DNA from: Thermoplasmata archaeon | Lineage (GTDB): Archaea > Thermoplasmatota > Thermoplasmata > Thermoplasmatales > GCA-001856825 | Assembly (NCBI GenBank): GCA_021792255.1 | Contig: JAJYUZ010000001.1 | Coordinates: forward strand, 1 to 64,000 | Length of the DNA: 64,000 bases | Direction: 5' to 3' | Part shown: piece by piece, positions 1 through 8,430 of the stretch | How positions within the stretch are numbered: position 1 is the first letter of the stretch | How the letters are laid out: the number at the start of each line of letters is the position of its first letter | Made by a program: the position numbers and the translations under genes | Notes under the pieces: model-generated | Told to the model about the DNA's origin: nothing | Seen by the model: the letters and a program-made list of their open reading frames with translations, nothing else | Database searches by the model: none

Positions 1-262
1 CAGGAGTTTTGTGAAATACGACCACCGATGCTCGAAGATCGTCAATTCTTTCAACGAGTTCCTTAGAAAGCCATTTCGTTTTGTATTGTCTCATTGATCT
101 TTTCTCGAGCTCTAGATAGAATTTCCGTAATTCCTCCGGATTAGGTATTTCTCTTCCAAGGAATATTCTCAGTTTTTCGACTTTGGCGGGGCCAATTCTA
201 ATGTTCTTGACTAAGTAGAAATAGTAGTGTCCTCCGTGACGCTGTTTCTCGATAAAAGTCAT
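1..262 (-). CDS. Fic-like protein, N-terminal part (cut by window edge)
   Basis: An open frame starts at ATG 262-260 and runs off the left edge, giving about 87 residues. The N-terminus reads roughly as a YYFYLVKN..IGPAKVEKLR.FLGREIP block followed by a charged helix. This resembles the N-terminal extension I recall from archaeal Fic/DOC proteins, which transfer AMP or similar groups to target proteins. The catalytic HPFxxGNGR motif would lie beyond the window, so the assignment rests on the N-terminal block only. A TATA-like box (rev TTTATATTC, around 287-296) lies about 28 bases upstream, which fits a leaderless start. It lies beside the AbiE-type pair, also on the minus strand. Confidence 0.45.
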   Translation of the reverse strand, partial: MTFIEKQRHGGHYYFYLVKNIRIGPAKVEKLRIFLGREIPNPEELRKFYLELEKRSMRQYKTKWLSKELVERIDDLRASVVVFHKTP

Positions 263-408
263 TCTATATGTCTACTGAAATATAGAATATAAATCTTGTG
301 GACATAATGGCTACATTTGTTCGAATTTTATACAGTGTAGCCATAATTTCTTGGCGACTTTCTTTAACTGAAATATAATTTTCATTGTAAAGAGGAACTA
401 GTCTTTAT

Positions 409-542
409 GTGCTTCAAATACTTATTTTACAAACCTGACTTCTAGTGCGGAACGGACTTTGTGTGAAAAATTGATTATTTGTGCAAGAGTTGACCAGTGA
501 GGCTTTGCACCTAAAATCGGATTTTTAAAATCTCTTAGGTGC
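409..542. repeat. 18-bp-phased GTGC repeat array A with a 36-bp palindrome
   Basis: In the 421-bp gap between the Fic-like gene and the AbiEii-like gene, the tetramer GTGC (or a one-base variant) recurs on an 18-bp grid at 409, 445, 463 (GTGA) and 481. The 463 unit reads GTGAAAAATTGATTATTT, close to units of the array at 2232-2339. Directly after it, GCACCTAA (507-514) and TTAGGTGC (535-542) form an inverted repeat spanning exactly 36 bp, twice the 18-bp unit. I see no gene in 263-683. Confidence 0.55.
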
Positions 543-683
543 GCCTTTCATGCTCCAGGAGCAATCTCGATTGTGAGTGCAGGATCAATTGTTTATGTTA
601 TTCATATAAGAATCGGTTTAGGGCTCTTAGATTCCGGTATAAAGGTAGCAAAAAGAAGACAGAGGTGCGTATACAACCGTTCC

Positions 684-1406
684 TTAGACTTTAACTGATT
701 CTTCAACTATATGACCAACCCTTTTAACGAATAAATCCCATTTGTTCCTATTTTCCTTAGTTCTCTTTTTTCTCAACCTTGACATAGCGTCCTCAAAGAG
801 CTTTTCAGAAGAGACTTTAATAAGCGCCTCAGACAGTTTCTGCATCAAAGTCTCGGAGCGGAAGGTGCGGAATAAAGAGACGATCTCGTCTATTTTAAGC
901 GGTTCGTCAAGAATTGCGTAAAGATCGATTAGATCTTGTTCGCGTCCTGCTTGAAGTTTGAGCGCCCATAACGCCTCCGGTCTCGCGACGTTCACGGAGA
1001 TTGCCGTACTACCTGTCCTTGTCTTGAGTGGAATCTTTTTCACCTTCTGACTTATCCATGTTTCCGGAATATCAATCCTGGCTCTTCTGTCCCTGACATA
1101 GCCGATCAACAGATCAATAGTCGCCTCATCCTTACGGTACCGAGGGACGGTGCCTTCGAAGTCGGTGAGCAAATGGTTTACCGACTCCTCGAGTTCGAAC
1201 CCCTGTTCATAGAGAAAGTCCTCGAAGGTGGATTGGAGGAGGGTGGGAATAACAATATCTGCGTCTTTTGAATATCTTGGATCCCCGTAAGCAGCTATTG
1301 CGTACCCTCCTATCAGTGTACCTCCAGTTTTCCAGGGCCAGACGTTCAGTAGGGCTATTATCTTCCTTTCTCTTGTCGCCAGTCTTTCCTCAACGTCAAT
1401 ATGCAA
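684..1406 (-). CDS. AbiEii/AbiGii-type nucleotidyltransferase (toxin of an AbiE-like pair)
   Basis: The 240-aa protein carries the DNA polymerase-beta-like nucleotidyltransferase block GGYAIAAYGDPRYSKDADI at about residues 33-51: the GG pair, then the S-K-D-x-D metal-binding Asp residues. This is the layout of AbiEii/MNT-type enzymes. In characterised type IV AbiE systems the partner is a nucleotidyltransferase toxin that modifies tRNA or other RNA. It lies downstream of the putative antitoxin gene and its start overlaps that gene's end by 11 bp (1396-1406), so the two are translationally coupled. The assignment as a toxin rests on family and context; the true target is unknown. Confidence 0.75.
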   Translation of the reverse strand: MHIDVEERLATRERKIIALLNVWPWKTGGTLIGGYAIAAYGDPRYSKDADIVIPTLLQSTFEDFLYEQGFELEESVNHLLTDFEGTVPRYRKDEATIDLLIGYVRDRRARIDIPETWISQKVKKIPLKTRTGSTAISVNVARPEALWALKLQAGREQDLIDLYAILDEPLKIDEIVSLFRTFRSETLMQKLSEALIKVSSEKLFEDAMSRLRKKRTKENRNKWDLFVKRVGHIVEESVKV

Positions 1407-1998
1407 TCAGATCTTCCGCCTCGGCATATAATCCAGGATGTTCTCTGATTAGTTTTACCACGTCTTCTTTTAGGATGACGGGTTCTCCGTTAATCATAAC
1501 GGAATGGATTTCATCAGTTCCTTCCAGTGCAACGTAACAACCTACCCTTTTGTTTCCCACGAAGGATATAGAGTGTCTCTCAAGGTATTCCTTCCACCTT
1601 CCCATATCCGCGTTTCTCACAAGGAGATCATAGACCAATAGGTACGAATTAGGCATAGTAACGTACGCACCGTCTGTCCATATCTCCACTGCGGTGCTAC
1701 CCGTCCACGCCTTTTCAAAAGGCGCCTTGAGTATGGAGTCCCTTACCCTCTTCCACTCCATCGATCTCGAATCGACTTTCTTGATAGGTCTGGGAATGAC
1801 ATAGGTGCCTCTACCAGTCCTTCTTATCTTCCCACTCATCTTCATCTCCGAGAGAAGCTTCCTTGGTCTGTCATTTCCTGTGACTCTTGCAATGTCACTT
1901 ACACTGAACTCCCTTCTTCCGAATTCCATCTTCAAGACGTCAAAATACGTCATTCCCATTCGCTCTAATAATCGGACATTATATATAAACTTATTCAT
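1396..1998 (-). CDS. AbiEi-like winged-helix antitoxin/regulator
   Basis: The 200-aa protein has an N-terminal winged helix at about residues 20-70 (FGRREFSVSDIARVTG, then LLSEMKMSGKIRRTGRGTYVI). This is the arrangement of AbiEi antitoxins and of archaeal AbiEi-like regulators. The C-terminal two thirds have no motif I can name. The start is uncertain. ATG 1998 has a TATA-like stretch at about 2020-2027, and the in-frame ATG at 1959 (residue 14) has another at 1981-1990; both spacings suit leaderless transcripts. AbiEi proteins usually repress their own operon, and the AT-rich upstream region could hold that operator. Confidence 0.65.
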   Translation of the reverse strand: MNKFIYNVRLLERMGMTYFDVLKMEFGRREFSVSDIARVTGNDRPRKLLSEMKMSGKIRRTGRGTYVIPRPIKKVDSRSMEWKRVRDSILKAPFEKAWTGSTAVEIWTDGAYVTMPNSYLLVYDLLVRNADMGRWKEYLERHSISFVGNKRVGCYVALEGTDEIHSVMINGEPVILKEDVVKLIREHPGLYAEAEDLIAY

Positions 1999-2131
1999 AA
2001 TTTATGCATCTATATTTATATTATAAATTATAAGAAATAAATAAGCCGAAATATAGTTGAATCTTATCGAGTTTTAATTATAAAATATTAGCTCTTTGCT
2101 ATTTTTTATATTTCACAATACTGCAATGAAA

Positions 2132-2164
2132 AGTCCCAGTGACAGATTGGGAGGGTTTTTTTTT
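2132..2164 (+). terminator. Hairpin plus T-run, orphan terminator-like
   Basis: TCCCA and TGGGA form a 5-bp stem with a 9-nt loop, followed by GGG and nine T residues on the plus strand. No plus-strand gene ends nearby, so it is either an orphan (a small RNA end or a relic) or fortuitous. Confidence 0.3.
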
Positions 2165-2231
2165 AGCTTTCAACACAATTAACAGACATCTTGCTTGTTG
2201 TTCTTTTACAATTTGCCCAACTATTATTTGC

Positions 2232-2339
2232 GCGCTTTAAATATTTTATGTGCAAATACTACTTCTTGTGCAATATTGATTTTAGGTGCAGGTCAGATTC
2301 AAAGTTCAGAATTGATTATGAGTGCCAAGAGATCTCAGA
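2232..2339 (+). repeat. 18-bp-phased GTGC repeat array B (six units)
   Basis: Six consecutive 18-bp units start at 2232 (GCGC), 2250, 2268, 2286 (GTGC), 2304 (GTTC) and 2322 (GTGC). The phase is exact throughout. A typical unit is GTGCAATATTGATTTTAG; the shared core is GTGCAnnATTGATTnTnn. Read as protein in one frame it gives a hexapeptide pattern of the C-x-I-D-[FY]-x kind. The same phase in array A contains stop codons, so a coding role is doubtful. The function is unknown. Confidence 0.65.
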
Positions 2340-2550
2340 CAGAGGCAATGTAGAGACGTTTAATGGAAATACTCTTGGGGTTTAAACATGGCAGCGGACG
2401 ATGAACATACGAAAATTTACCCAAGAAGAATAGTTCTCGTTTCTATTTGCAAGGTTGCAGCGTAATGAATGCGATAGCATCTTTCTGGTGCCTATTGTCT
2501 GAGACCTCATCGTACGATTCTAATCGCAATTAATGCTCTCCAATCAGCTA

Positions 2551-4164
2551 CTAACCAGTCGTGACAGCTCCATTAGACGCAGAAGAGACCATCGAACGGT
2601 ACTTTGACAAAACTCCGGACACTTGTCCCTTTTTTGAAGGAAGATTACGGAGATTTGCACTAGCAACTATGGCTCTATTGCCAACATCAATCATGACACT
2701 ATCACCATCGCATAACGAAGCTATGGGGCCACCAACATACGCTTCTGGTGATACATGTCCAACCATTAAGCCGTGAGTAGCTCCAGAGAACCTGCCGTCA
2801 GTTACTAAAGCCACTTTTTCTCCGAGTCCCTTACCAACTAACGCGGCGGTAACAGCCAGCATTTCCCTCATTCCAGGTCCTCCCTTCGGACCCTCGTTTC
2901 TTATAATGACAACATCATTTTCTTTGATAGAATCGTTCTTTACAGCATTAAAAGCGTCTTCTTCGCATTCAAATACCCTGGCCGGTCCTTTATGGTACAA
3001 TTTCTTGAGATTGGCAGTCTTGACAACTGCCCCTTCAGGAGCTAGGTTTCCCTTAAGAATGGCAATACCTCCGTGGTGAGATATTGGCGTATTAAGGTCT
3101 CTGACAATGTTGTATGAAACATTTTGGCGATAGCGTTCTATACGCTCAAAAAGATGTTCCCCAGAGACTGTCACGGTGTTGTGCAACAGATTTCTTCTGT
3201 TTAACTGTTTTAATACCGCAGTAACACCCCCCGATTTATGCAGATCGAACATGACGTGTTCCCCCCCTGGTTTCATACTTACCAACTGTGGAACTTTTCT
3301 GGATATTCTGTCAAAATCGTCGATCGAAAGCTTGACTGCAGCTTCATGGGCTATCGCTATAAGGTGTAAAACAGCGTTAGTGGAGCCACCCATAGCCGCG
3401 TCAAGGGTAATGGCATTTTCAAATGCTTCCCAGGTGAAGATATCACGAGGTAAAATCTCAGTTCCTAAAACAGTCTGCCCGGCTTTGGATCCTATTTCCT
3501 CTCTGCCCGACGAAACCGCCGAAGTGGATGCGTCTCCTTCCAGCGACATACCCATAACCTCTGTCAGAGAAGCCATCGTATTGGCGGTAAATAGGCCAGC
3601 ACACGTTCCAGCTCCAGGACAGGCCGCCCTTTCTATTTCTTCTAACTCGGGTTTAAAAATCTTTCCACTTTGATACGCTCCGACAGCTTCATAAACGTCT
3701 TGGATGGTTATATCCCTTCCTCCGTGACTCCCTGGCAGCATAGATCCGGCATAGACAAAAACTGACGGTACGTTGAGTCTGGCCATTGCCATCAAGGTCC
3801 CCGGGATGGTCTTATCGCATCCACCAAGACCGACCAAGCAATCGTACTTGTGTGCCCTTACAACTGCTTCGATAGAATCGGCAATAATCTCTCTACTTAC
3901 CAACGAATATTTCATTCCTTCAGTTCCCATGGATATGCCATCGGAAACCGTTATCGTTCCGAACTCTACCGGCGTTCCTCCCCCTGCTACAACACCTTTC
4001 TTGACGGATTCAGACACTCTCTTTAAAGAGCTCTGGCACGGTGTTATCTCGTTCCACGTATTTGATACTGCAACCATACGCCTGTAGATCTGATCGTCCG
4101 AGAGACCCATCGCACGTAAGAATGCCCTTGCTGGAGCCCTGTCTTCTCCCTTGAACATTTTCAT
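2551..4164 (-). CDS. ilvD: Dihydroxy-acid dehydratase
   Basis: The 537-aa protein converts 2,3-dihydroxy-isovalerate or methylvalerate to the 2-oxo acids, the third common step of valine and isoleucine synthesis. The iron-sulfur ligands are visible as C43 (ITPCQSSL), C116 ([11 protein letters not shown]) and C188 (CPGAGTCAG), as in the IlvD/Edd family. The C-terminal [19 protein letters not shown] block carries active-site residues. IlvD is favoured over 6-phosphogluconate dehydratase because it is the last gene of an ilv operon. Its ATG overlaps the ilvC stop as ATGA (4161-4164). Confidence 0.96.
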   Translation of the reverse strand: MKMFKGEDRAPARAFLRAMGLSDDQIYRRMVAVSNTWNEITPCQSSLKRVSESVKKGVVAGGGTPVEFGTITVSDGISMGTEGMKYSLVSREIIADSIEAVVRAHKYDCLVGLGGCDKTIPGTLMAMARLNVPSVFVYAGSMLPGSHGGRDITIQDVYEAVGAYQSGKIFKPELEEIERAACPGAGTCAGLFTANTMASLTEVMGMSLEGDASTSAVSSGREEIGSKAGQTVLGTEILPRDIFTWEAFENAITLDAAMGGSTNAVLHLIAIAHEAAVKLSIDDFDRISRKVPQLVSMKPGGEHVMFDLHKSGGVTAVLKQLNRRNLLHNTVTVSGEHLFERIERYRQNVSYNIVRDLNTPISHHGGIAILKGNLAPEGAVVKTANLKKLYHKGPARVFECEEDAFNAVKNDSIKENDVVIIRNEGPKGGPGMREMLAVTAALVGKGLGEKVALVTDGRFSGATHGLMVGHVSPEAYVGGPIASLCDGDSVMIDVGNRAIVASANLRNLPSKKGQVSGVLSKYRSMVSSASNGAVTTG

Positions 4165-5150
4165 TCCTCTCGAAACATCTGTCTAAGATTCGTTCCCACT
4201 TTTTCTATGGTAGAGGTTTTAGCTGTCTGTCGATACTGATTCAAACTTATGCAGCCGTCTGAGTATTCTTTTGTCCATTCTCTAGCAAAGTCCCCAGATT
4301 TAATATCGTCTAGAAGCTTCTTCATTCTTTCTGCGGTTTCTGCATTGATTATTGCAGACCCCCTAGTTCGTCCTCCGTATTCAGCCGTATTTGAAACGTT
4401 ATCCCACATGTGTTCTATCCCCCCCTTTTGAATGAGATCAACGATCATCTTCATTTCGTGTAGGACTTCAAAATAGGCGACTTCTGGCTGATATCCCGCC
4501 TTTATCAAGACATCGAATCCTCTCTTAATTAACTCGGTCACTCCACCGCACAAGACTGCCTGTTCTCCAAACAGATCTGTCTCGGTCTCTTCGTCAAACG
4601 TTGTCTCTATGACTCCCACTTTAGTTGCGTGCAACGCATGTGCAATCGATAATGCAGTTCCTTGCGCCTGGCCAGTATAGTCTTGATGGACGGCCATCAA
4701 GCAGGGGACTCCGATACCTTCGACATAAGTTTCTCTGACAGCTGCTCCCGGTGCTTTAGGGGCGATCATAATTACATCAACATAATGGGGAGGTTTGATA
4801 GTTCCGTATCTTATGTTAAAGCCGTGAGCAAATACGAGGGCTTTACCGGGTCTAAGATTGGGTTCGACGTATTTGTCATAGATATCGGGTTGCACTTCGT
4901 CCGGAATTAACATCATTACGATATCGGAACTTTCAACAGCGTCCCTAATCTCACTCACTACAAAATCTTCTTTTTCAGCTCTATTCCAAGACTCTCCCCG
5001 TCTCAGTCCTAGAACTACTTTAACGCCGCTATCTCGTAGGTTTAGGGCTTGCGCCCTGCCCTGTATGCCGTATCCTATGACGGCAATGGTCTTGTCTCTT
5101 AATCGGTCTGTAACCACATCTTTTTCATAATAAACTTTCGCCACTTTCAC
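4161..5150 (-). CDS. ilvC: Ketol-acid reductoisomerase (class I)
   Basis: The 329-aa enzyme isomerises and reduces acetolactate or acetohydroxybutyrate with NAD(P)H. The Rossmann motif [17 protein letters not shown] lies near residues 26-42. The loop LGLRRGESW that follows decides cofactor preference. The all-helical knotted C-domain shows the expected [22 protein letters not shown] block with its metal-binding Asp/Glu residues. The length is that of short class I enzymes. It overlaps ilvN upstream (5147-5150) and ilvD downstream (4161-4164) by 4 bp each. Confidence 0.97.
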   Translation of the reverse strand: MKVAKVYYEKDVVTDRLRDKTIAVIGYGIQGRAQALNLRDSGVKVVLGLRRGESWNRAEKEDFVVSEIRDAVESSDIVMMLIPDEVQPDIYDKYVEPNLRPGKALVFAHGFNIRYGTIKPPHYVDVIMIAPKAPGAAVRETYVEGIGVPCLMAVHQDYTGQAQGTALSIAHALHATKVGVIETTFDEETETDLFGEQAVLCGGVTELIKRGFDVLIKAGYQPEVAYFEVLHEMKMIVDLIQKGGIEHMWDNVSNTAEYGGRTRGSAIINAETAERMKKLLDDIKSGDFAREWTKEYSDGCISLNQYRQTAKTSTIEKVGTNLRQMFREE

Positions 5151-5452
5151 TCACCTGCCTCATCCACTCTTTTTAAAGAACTTCCATTATCGAGGACAAC
5201 GCTTAATAGAACGTTCTTTACTCTCTCTTCGTCAATCTCCAAATCTCGTATTTCCACCAAGCCGTATATATTTTTTAAGTTCTGTTTCACTCTTTCAACT
5301 TTGGTTTCGTCAATGGCCAACAAAATATGGGTACCATGGTCCCCATCGTGGTACACAATATCAGCGGGATATATCATTCTTCTAACGAGCGAATCAAGAA
5401 CTCTTTGCAGAGCACCTCTGTTATCTTTAAAATTTAGGTATAAGATGTTCAT
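5147..5452 (-). CDS. ilvN: Acetolactate synthase small (regulatory) subunit, ACT domain only
   Basis: From ATG 5452 the protein is 101 aa with one ACT domain (NFKDNRGALQRVLDSLVRRM), which binds the feedback effector (usually valine) and activates IlvB. Bacterial IlvN/IlvH proteins are about 160 aa with a second C-terminal domain, which is absent here. ATG 5452 is chosen because GGAGGT lies 4 nt upstream and the ATG overlaps the ilvB stop as ATGA, matching the other junctions of the operon. An in-frame GTG at 5470 would add six residues but separates start and SD. Confidence 0.88.
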   Translation of the reverse strand: MNILYLNFKDNRGALQRVLDSLVRRMIYPADIVYHDGDHGTHILLAIDETKVERVKQNLKNIYGLVEIRDLEIDEERVKNVLLSVVLDNGSSLKRVDEAGE

Positions 5453-7164
5453 GGAAACCTCCAGCGACACCTTTTTCCAAGGTAAGATTCTCCATACGAG
5501 GTTCCCGGTATGATAAACGGAGCTAGCTCTTCTTCAGGGTCAACTTGCACATCGATTACATAAGGTACATCTGACTTTTGGGCAGCGTGAATAGCTTCAG
5601 AAAGCTCACTTGACTTGTTTACGACACTTCCTTGGCATCCCAGAATTTCTGCCATTTTGACGAAGTCCGGCACAACGCCAATCTTACTTGCAGACAATCT
5701 CTTTCCGTAAAACATGTTTTGCCATTGGGTCACCATTCCCAGGTAGCCATCATTCATAACAATCACGGTCACCTTGATGTCATTCTCGACGGCGGTAGCA
5801 AGCTCCTTGAAGCTCATTTGAAAAGAGCCATCTCCCGTCAGGCAATATACCGGCTTATCGGGGGCAGCAACCTTTGCGCCCATACCACCAGGTAGTCCAA
5901 AGCCCATAGTTCCAAGTCCTCCTGACGTCATGAATTCACGACCGTTTCTGACTTCAAAGAAATGTTCAGCCCACATCTGATGCCTTCCGACATCAGTCAC
6001 GAGGATAGCGTTTTCCTCTAAGCCCCTGTTGAGCTCGAAAATAATTTTCTGGGGCTTAACAGGATCACTGGTCAGATTGTAATCGCATGCACACGATTTC
6101 TTCAATTCATTGATCTTTCTACGCCATTCTGATCCATCTTTCAATTCTCTTTCAGACAGAGCGTCCGTCAGTGCAAGGACAACCTCTTTACTATTACCAA
6201 ATAACGGTGTGACTCCCTTAATGTTCTTGTTAAATTCTGCATTATCCACATCTATATGAATGATATTTTTCTCATTACCAAAATTATCCGGCTTGCTCAC
6301 CGATCTATCTGAAAATCTTGACCCAATGGACACCACTGTTTCGGCATTGTTCAAGACATAAGTTGCAACCATCTTTCCGTGCATCCCGACCGTGCCCAAT
6401 ACAAGTGGATGATTTTCTGGGACAGCTCCTTTGCCCATCAAGGTAGTCACTATAGGTGCTCCGAGCAGCTCCGCCAATCTTAGGATATTGGTATTGTCTC
6501 GTTCCCACTTAGTACCTCCTCCAACAAGCAAAACTGGAGCAGGAGTGTTTTCCAGTATCCTTACGGCAGACGCCAAATTTCTCAAATCCGTGAAATTTTG
6601 TCTGGGCTGAACGTGGTCATTGGTGGGAGAGAAATTTTCTTTCTGAACGTCAAGGGGGAAATCGATATGCACCGGTCCATATCTTCCACTGAACGAAACC
6701 TCGTAGGCACTCCTAAAAACTTGATCCACTTCTTCCATGGTCTCGATTCGCCAGTTCTGCTTAGTCACTGGCCTGAATAAGTCAAATGCATCAACTTCCT
6801 GGAACGCATCGCTTCCGATTGAACTGGTAGTAACTTGACCAGTTATTGCTATAACGGGTGATGAATCGAGGTATGCGGTCGCAATTCCTGTAATCAGATT
6901 GGTGGCTCCCGGACCGGATGTTGCAACACAGACGCCTGGTACCTTGGCTGTCCTTGCATATCCATCTGCCATGTGGGCGGCATTCTGCTCGTGTCTAACG
7001 AGAATATGGTTTATGTCCGAGTGATACAACTCGTCATAAAGCGGAAGAATGGCTCCTCCAGGGCATCCAAAAATGGTGCGAACGCCTAGTCTTCTAAGCT
7101 GGTCTACACTTACGTGAGCGCCCGTGAGTAGCATATCCATCCACATATCCGATTTGAATACCAT
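5449..7164 (-). CDS. ilvB: Acetolactate synthase large subunit
   Basis: This ThDP-dependent enzyme condenses pyruvate with pyruvate or 2-oxobutyrate. Visible features are TIFGCPGGAILPLYDEL, the catalytic Glu in RHEQNAAHMADGYAR, the ThDP/Mg motif GDGSFQMSFKEL followed by VIVMND, and a central FAD/nucleotide domain. ATG 7164 is the preferred start. A TTG at 7212 would add 16 residues without similarity, and ATGs at 7146, 7140 and 7134 are also possible because conserved sequence begins near TGAHVSVDQL. A TTCGAA-TAA-TTCGAA palindrome and an AATTATTC TATA-like element lie just before 7164. It is the first gene of the ilv operon. Confidence 0.96.
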   Translation of the reverse strand: MVFKSDMWMDMLLTGAHVSVDQLRRLGVRTIFGCPGGAILPLYDELYHSDINHILVRHEQNAAHMADGYARTAKVPGVCVATSGPGATNLITGIATAYLDSSPVIAITGQVTTSSIGSDAFQEVDAFDLFRPVTKQNWRIETMEEVDQVFRSAYEVSFSGRYGPVHIDFPLDVQKENFSPTNDHVQPRQNFTDLRNLASAVRILENTPAPVLLVGGGTKWERDNTNILRLAELLGAPIVTTLMGKGAVPENHPLVLGTVGMHGKMVATYVLNNAETVVSIGSRFSDRSVSKPDNFGNEKNIIHIDVDNAEFNKNIKGVTPLFGNSKEVVLALTDALSERELKDGSEWRRKINELKKSCACDYNLTSDPVKPQKIIFELNRGLEENAILVTDVGRHQMWAEHFFEVRNGREFMTSGGLGTMGFGLPGGMGAKVAAPDKPVYCLTGDGSFQMSFKELATAVENDIKVTVIVMNDGYLGMVTQWQNMFYGKRLSASKIGVVPDFVKMAEILGCQGSVVNKSSELSEAIHAAQKSDVPYVIDVQVDPEEELAPFIIPGTSYGESYLGKRCRWRFP

Positions 7165-7188
7165 TCGTTGCTTCGATTGCGCTCGTGT

Positions 7189-7203
7189 TTCGAATAATTC
7201 GAA
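7189..7203. promoter_or_regulatory. Palindrome TTCGAATAATTCGAA before ilvB, possible operator
   Basis: Two TTCGAA half sites are separated by TAA, giving a 15-bp near-perfect palindrome about 25-40 bp upstream of the preferred ilvB start. It overlaps the TATA-like AATTATTC. The position suits a repressor of the ilv operon. If the TTG at 7212 is the true start, the site would be coding. Confidence 0.35.
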
Positions 7204-7295
7204 TGGTCCCAATCGTGGTTAAATGGACGTTATTTGCGTTCATGTCACTCAATCGATTGTACTGTCTCCCTTTATTTATAATTTTCTCAGATTTT

Positions 7296-7355
7296 CGCTT
7301 ATGCATCTTTTGGGTGCATCTTGTGCGCTATAGGTGCAGCATCGTTTATGGGTAC
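7296..7355 (+). repeat. GTGC repeat array C (degenerate)
   Basis: Between ilvB and oppF, GTGC occurs at 7314, 7323 and 7334, with GTAC at 7352. The steps 7314-7296 and 7352-7334 are 18 bp, but the phase is broken in the middle. TATAGGTGCAGC matches the AGGTGC core seen in the other arrays. The 315-bp gap 7165-7479 otherwise holds only the ilv promoter region and AT-rich sequence. Confidence 0.35.
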
Positions 7356-7479
7356 AGAATCTGTTGAATTAGAACACCGAACTACAAATGGCTCTGGCAG
7401 TTCAAGAACATTATATACTATTCAAGAAGTTTATTGGAAAAGAAAATGCTATCTTTCTAGTATAGTAATAATCAAGTGA

Positions 7480-8430
7480 TCAGTAGAGATGGCAAGCAAC
7501 AAAATGCCCCCTTTTGATCTCTCTGTATTCTGGCTCGATTTGTCTACATTTGTCCTCAGAAAAAGGACACCTCGGATGGAATCTACATCCTGATGGAAGG
7601 TCAATTGGGTTTGGTATTTCGCCTTTGATTTTTACTTCTCTTTCGCCCATTCCCAGTATTGGAATGGAATCCAGCAGGGCTTGCGTATAAGGGTGAAGAG
7701 GACGTTCAATGATGTCCTCCTTGGATCCTTCTTCGACGATCTTTCCCAGGTACAGTACACTGATTTTGTCGCTTATGTAGGACGCAACGAACAAGTCGTG
7801 CGTGATCAGCAGCACTGTCAGGTTCTCCCTTTTGTTAGTCTCTCTTAGCAGGTTCAAGAAATCAGCCCTTATCGATACGTCCACCATTGAAACGGGCTCA
7901 TCGGCGATAATCAATTCTGGAGAGATTGCAAAAGCTCTCGCAATTGCTGCCCTCTGCCTCTGGCCTCCGGACATCTCTCCCGGAAACCGATCAAGATAGT
8001 CAGATGCTGGCTTGAGTCCCACAGACTCGACAACGTCAGTAACCATTTTCTCATCAAATTTCACATGGTTCAATTTCAGAGGTTCTGTGATCGAAGCTCT
8101 TATCTTCAGTTTAGGGTTAAGGGAACTGTAAGGATCCTGAAATATTATCTGAATTCTCTTCCTTATAAGTTTCATTTCATTCTTTTTGAGGGAGAATAAA
8201 TCTATTCCATCGACTTTGACAGTCCCACTTGTTGGAGGAGTCAGAGCCATGACAATTCTTCCAAAAGTTGTCTTGCCACTACCCGTTTCACCAACCAAGG
8301 AATGAATCACCCCTTTTTCAATTTCAAGTGAAATTCCATCGAGCGCCTTCAGATAGCGGTCATTACGCGATAAAATTGATTTCTTCAGAGGAAAGTACTT
8401 CTTGACATTTTTTGCCTCTATCATTTTCAT
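7480..8430 (-). CDS. oppF: Oligopeptide ABC transporter ATP-binding protein (OppF-like)
   Basis: The 316-aa ABC ATPase has Walker A GETGSGKTT near residues 47-55, the Q-loop QDPYSSLNPKL, the signature MSGGQRQRAAIARA, and Walker B LIIADEPVSMVD. The C-terminal oligopeptide-transporter domain (GCRFHPRCPFSEDKCR) carries the Cys residues typical of Opp/Dpp ATPases, some of which bind an iron-sulfur cluster. It pairs with OppD to drive peptide import. Its ATG overlaps the oppD stop by 4 bp. It is the last gene of the opp operon. Confidence 0.93.
   Translation of the reverse strand: MKMIEAKNVKKYFPLKKSILSRNDRYLKALDGISLEIEKGVIHSLVGETGSGKTTFGRIVMALTPPTSGTVKVDGIDLFSLKKNEMKLIRKRIQIIFQDPYSSLNPKLKIRASITEPLKLNHVKFDEKMVTDVVESVGLKPASDYLDRFPGEMSGGQRQRAAIARAFAISPELIIADEPVSMVDVSIRADFLNLLRETNKRENLTVLLITHDLFVASYISDKISVLYLGKIVEEGSKEDIIERPLHPYTQALLDSIPILGMGEREVKIKGEIPNPIDLPSGCRFHPRCPFSEDKCRQIEPEYREIKRGHFVACHLY

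Larger units (their letters stand above)
1999..2550. other. 552-bp gene-poor gap
   Basis: This gap is very AT-rich near 2000-2060, where the promoter of the AbiE-like operon lies. It then holds a hairpin followed by a T run (2132-2164), the phased GTGC array (2232-2339) and an unremarkable stretch up to the end of ilvD. A 25-codon ATG frame begins at 2388, but nothing supports it as a gene. Confidence 0.6.

Noticed and set aside
409-542. CRISPR array
   Set aside because: The repeats are 18 bp, contiguous, degenerate and lack unique spacers of constant length; no cas gene is present.
2191-2385. 64-codon frame reading as Cys hexapeptide repeats
   Set aside because: The pattern comes from the 18-bp DNA repeat. 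The equivalent frame in the array at 409-498 has stop codons, and there is no promoter or SD before the ATG.
2388-2465. 25-codon ATG frame between array B and ilvD
   Set aside because: It is too short, has no similarity and no promoter, and lies downstream of the ilv operon on the opposite strand.
7094-7243. Possible isoleucine-rich leader peptide of the ilv operon (ATG 7243, many Ile codons)
   Set aside because: It overlaps the ilvB N-terminus in another frame and runs into ilvB. Ribosome-mediated attenuation is not established in these archaea, and no terminator/antiterminator pair is visible.
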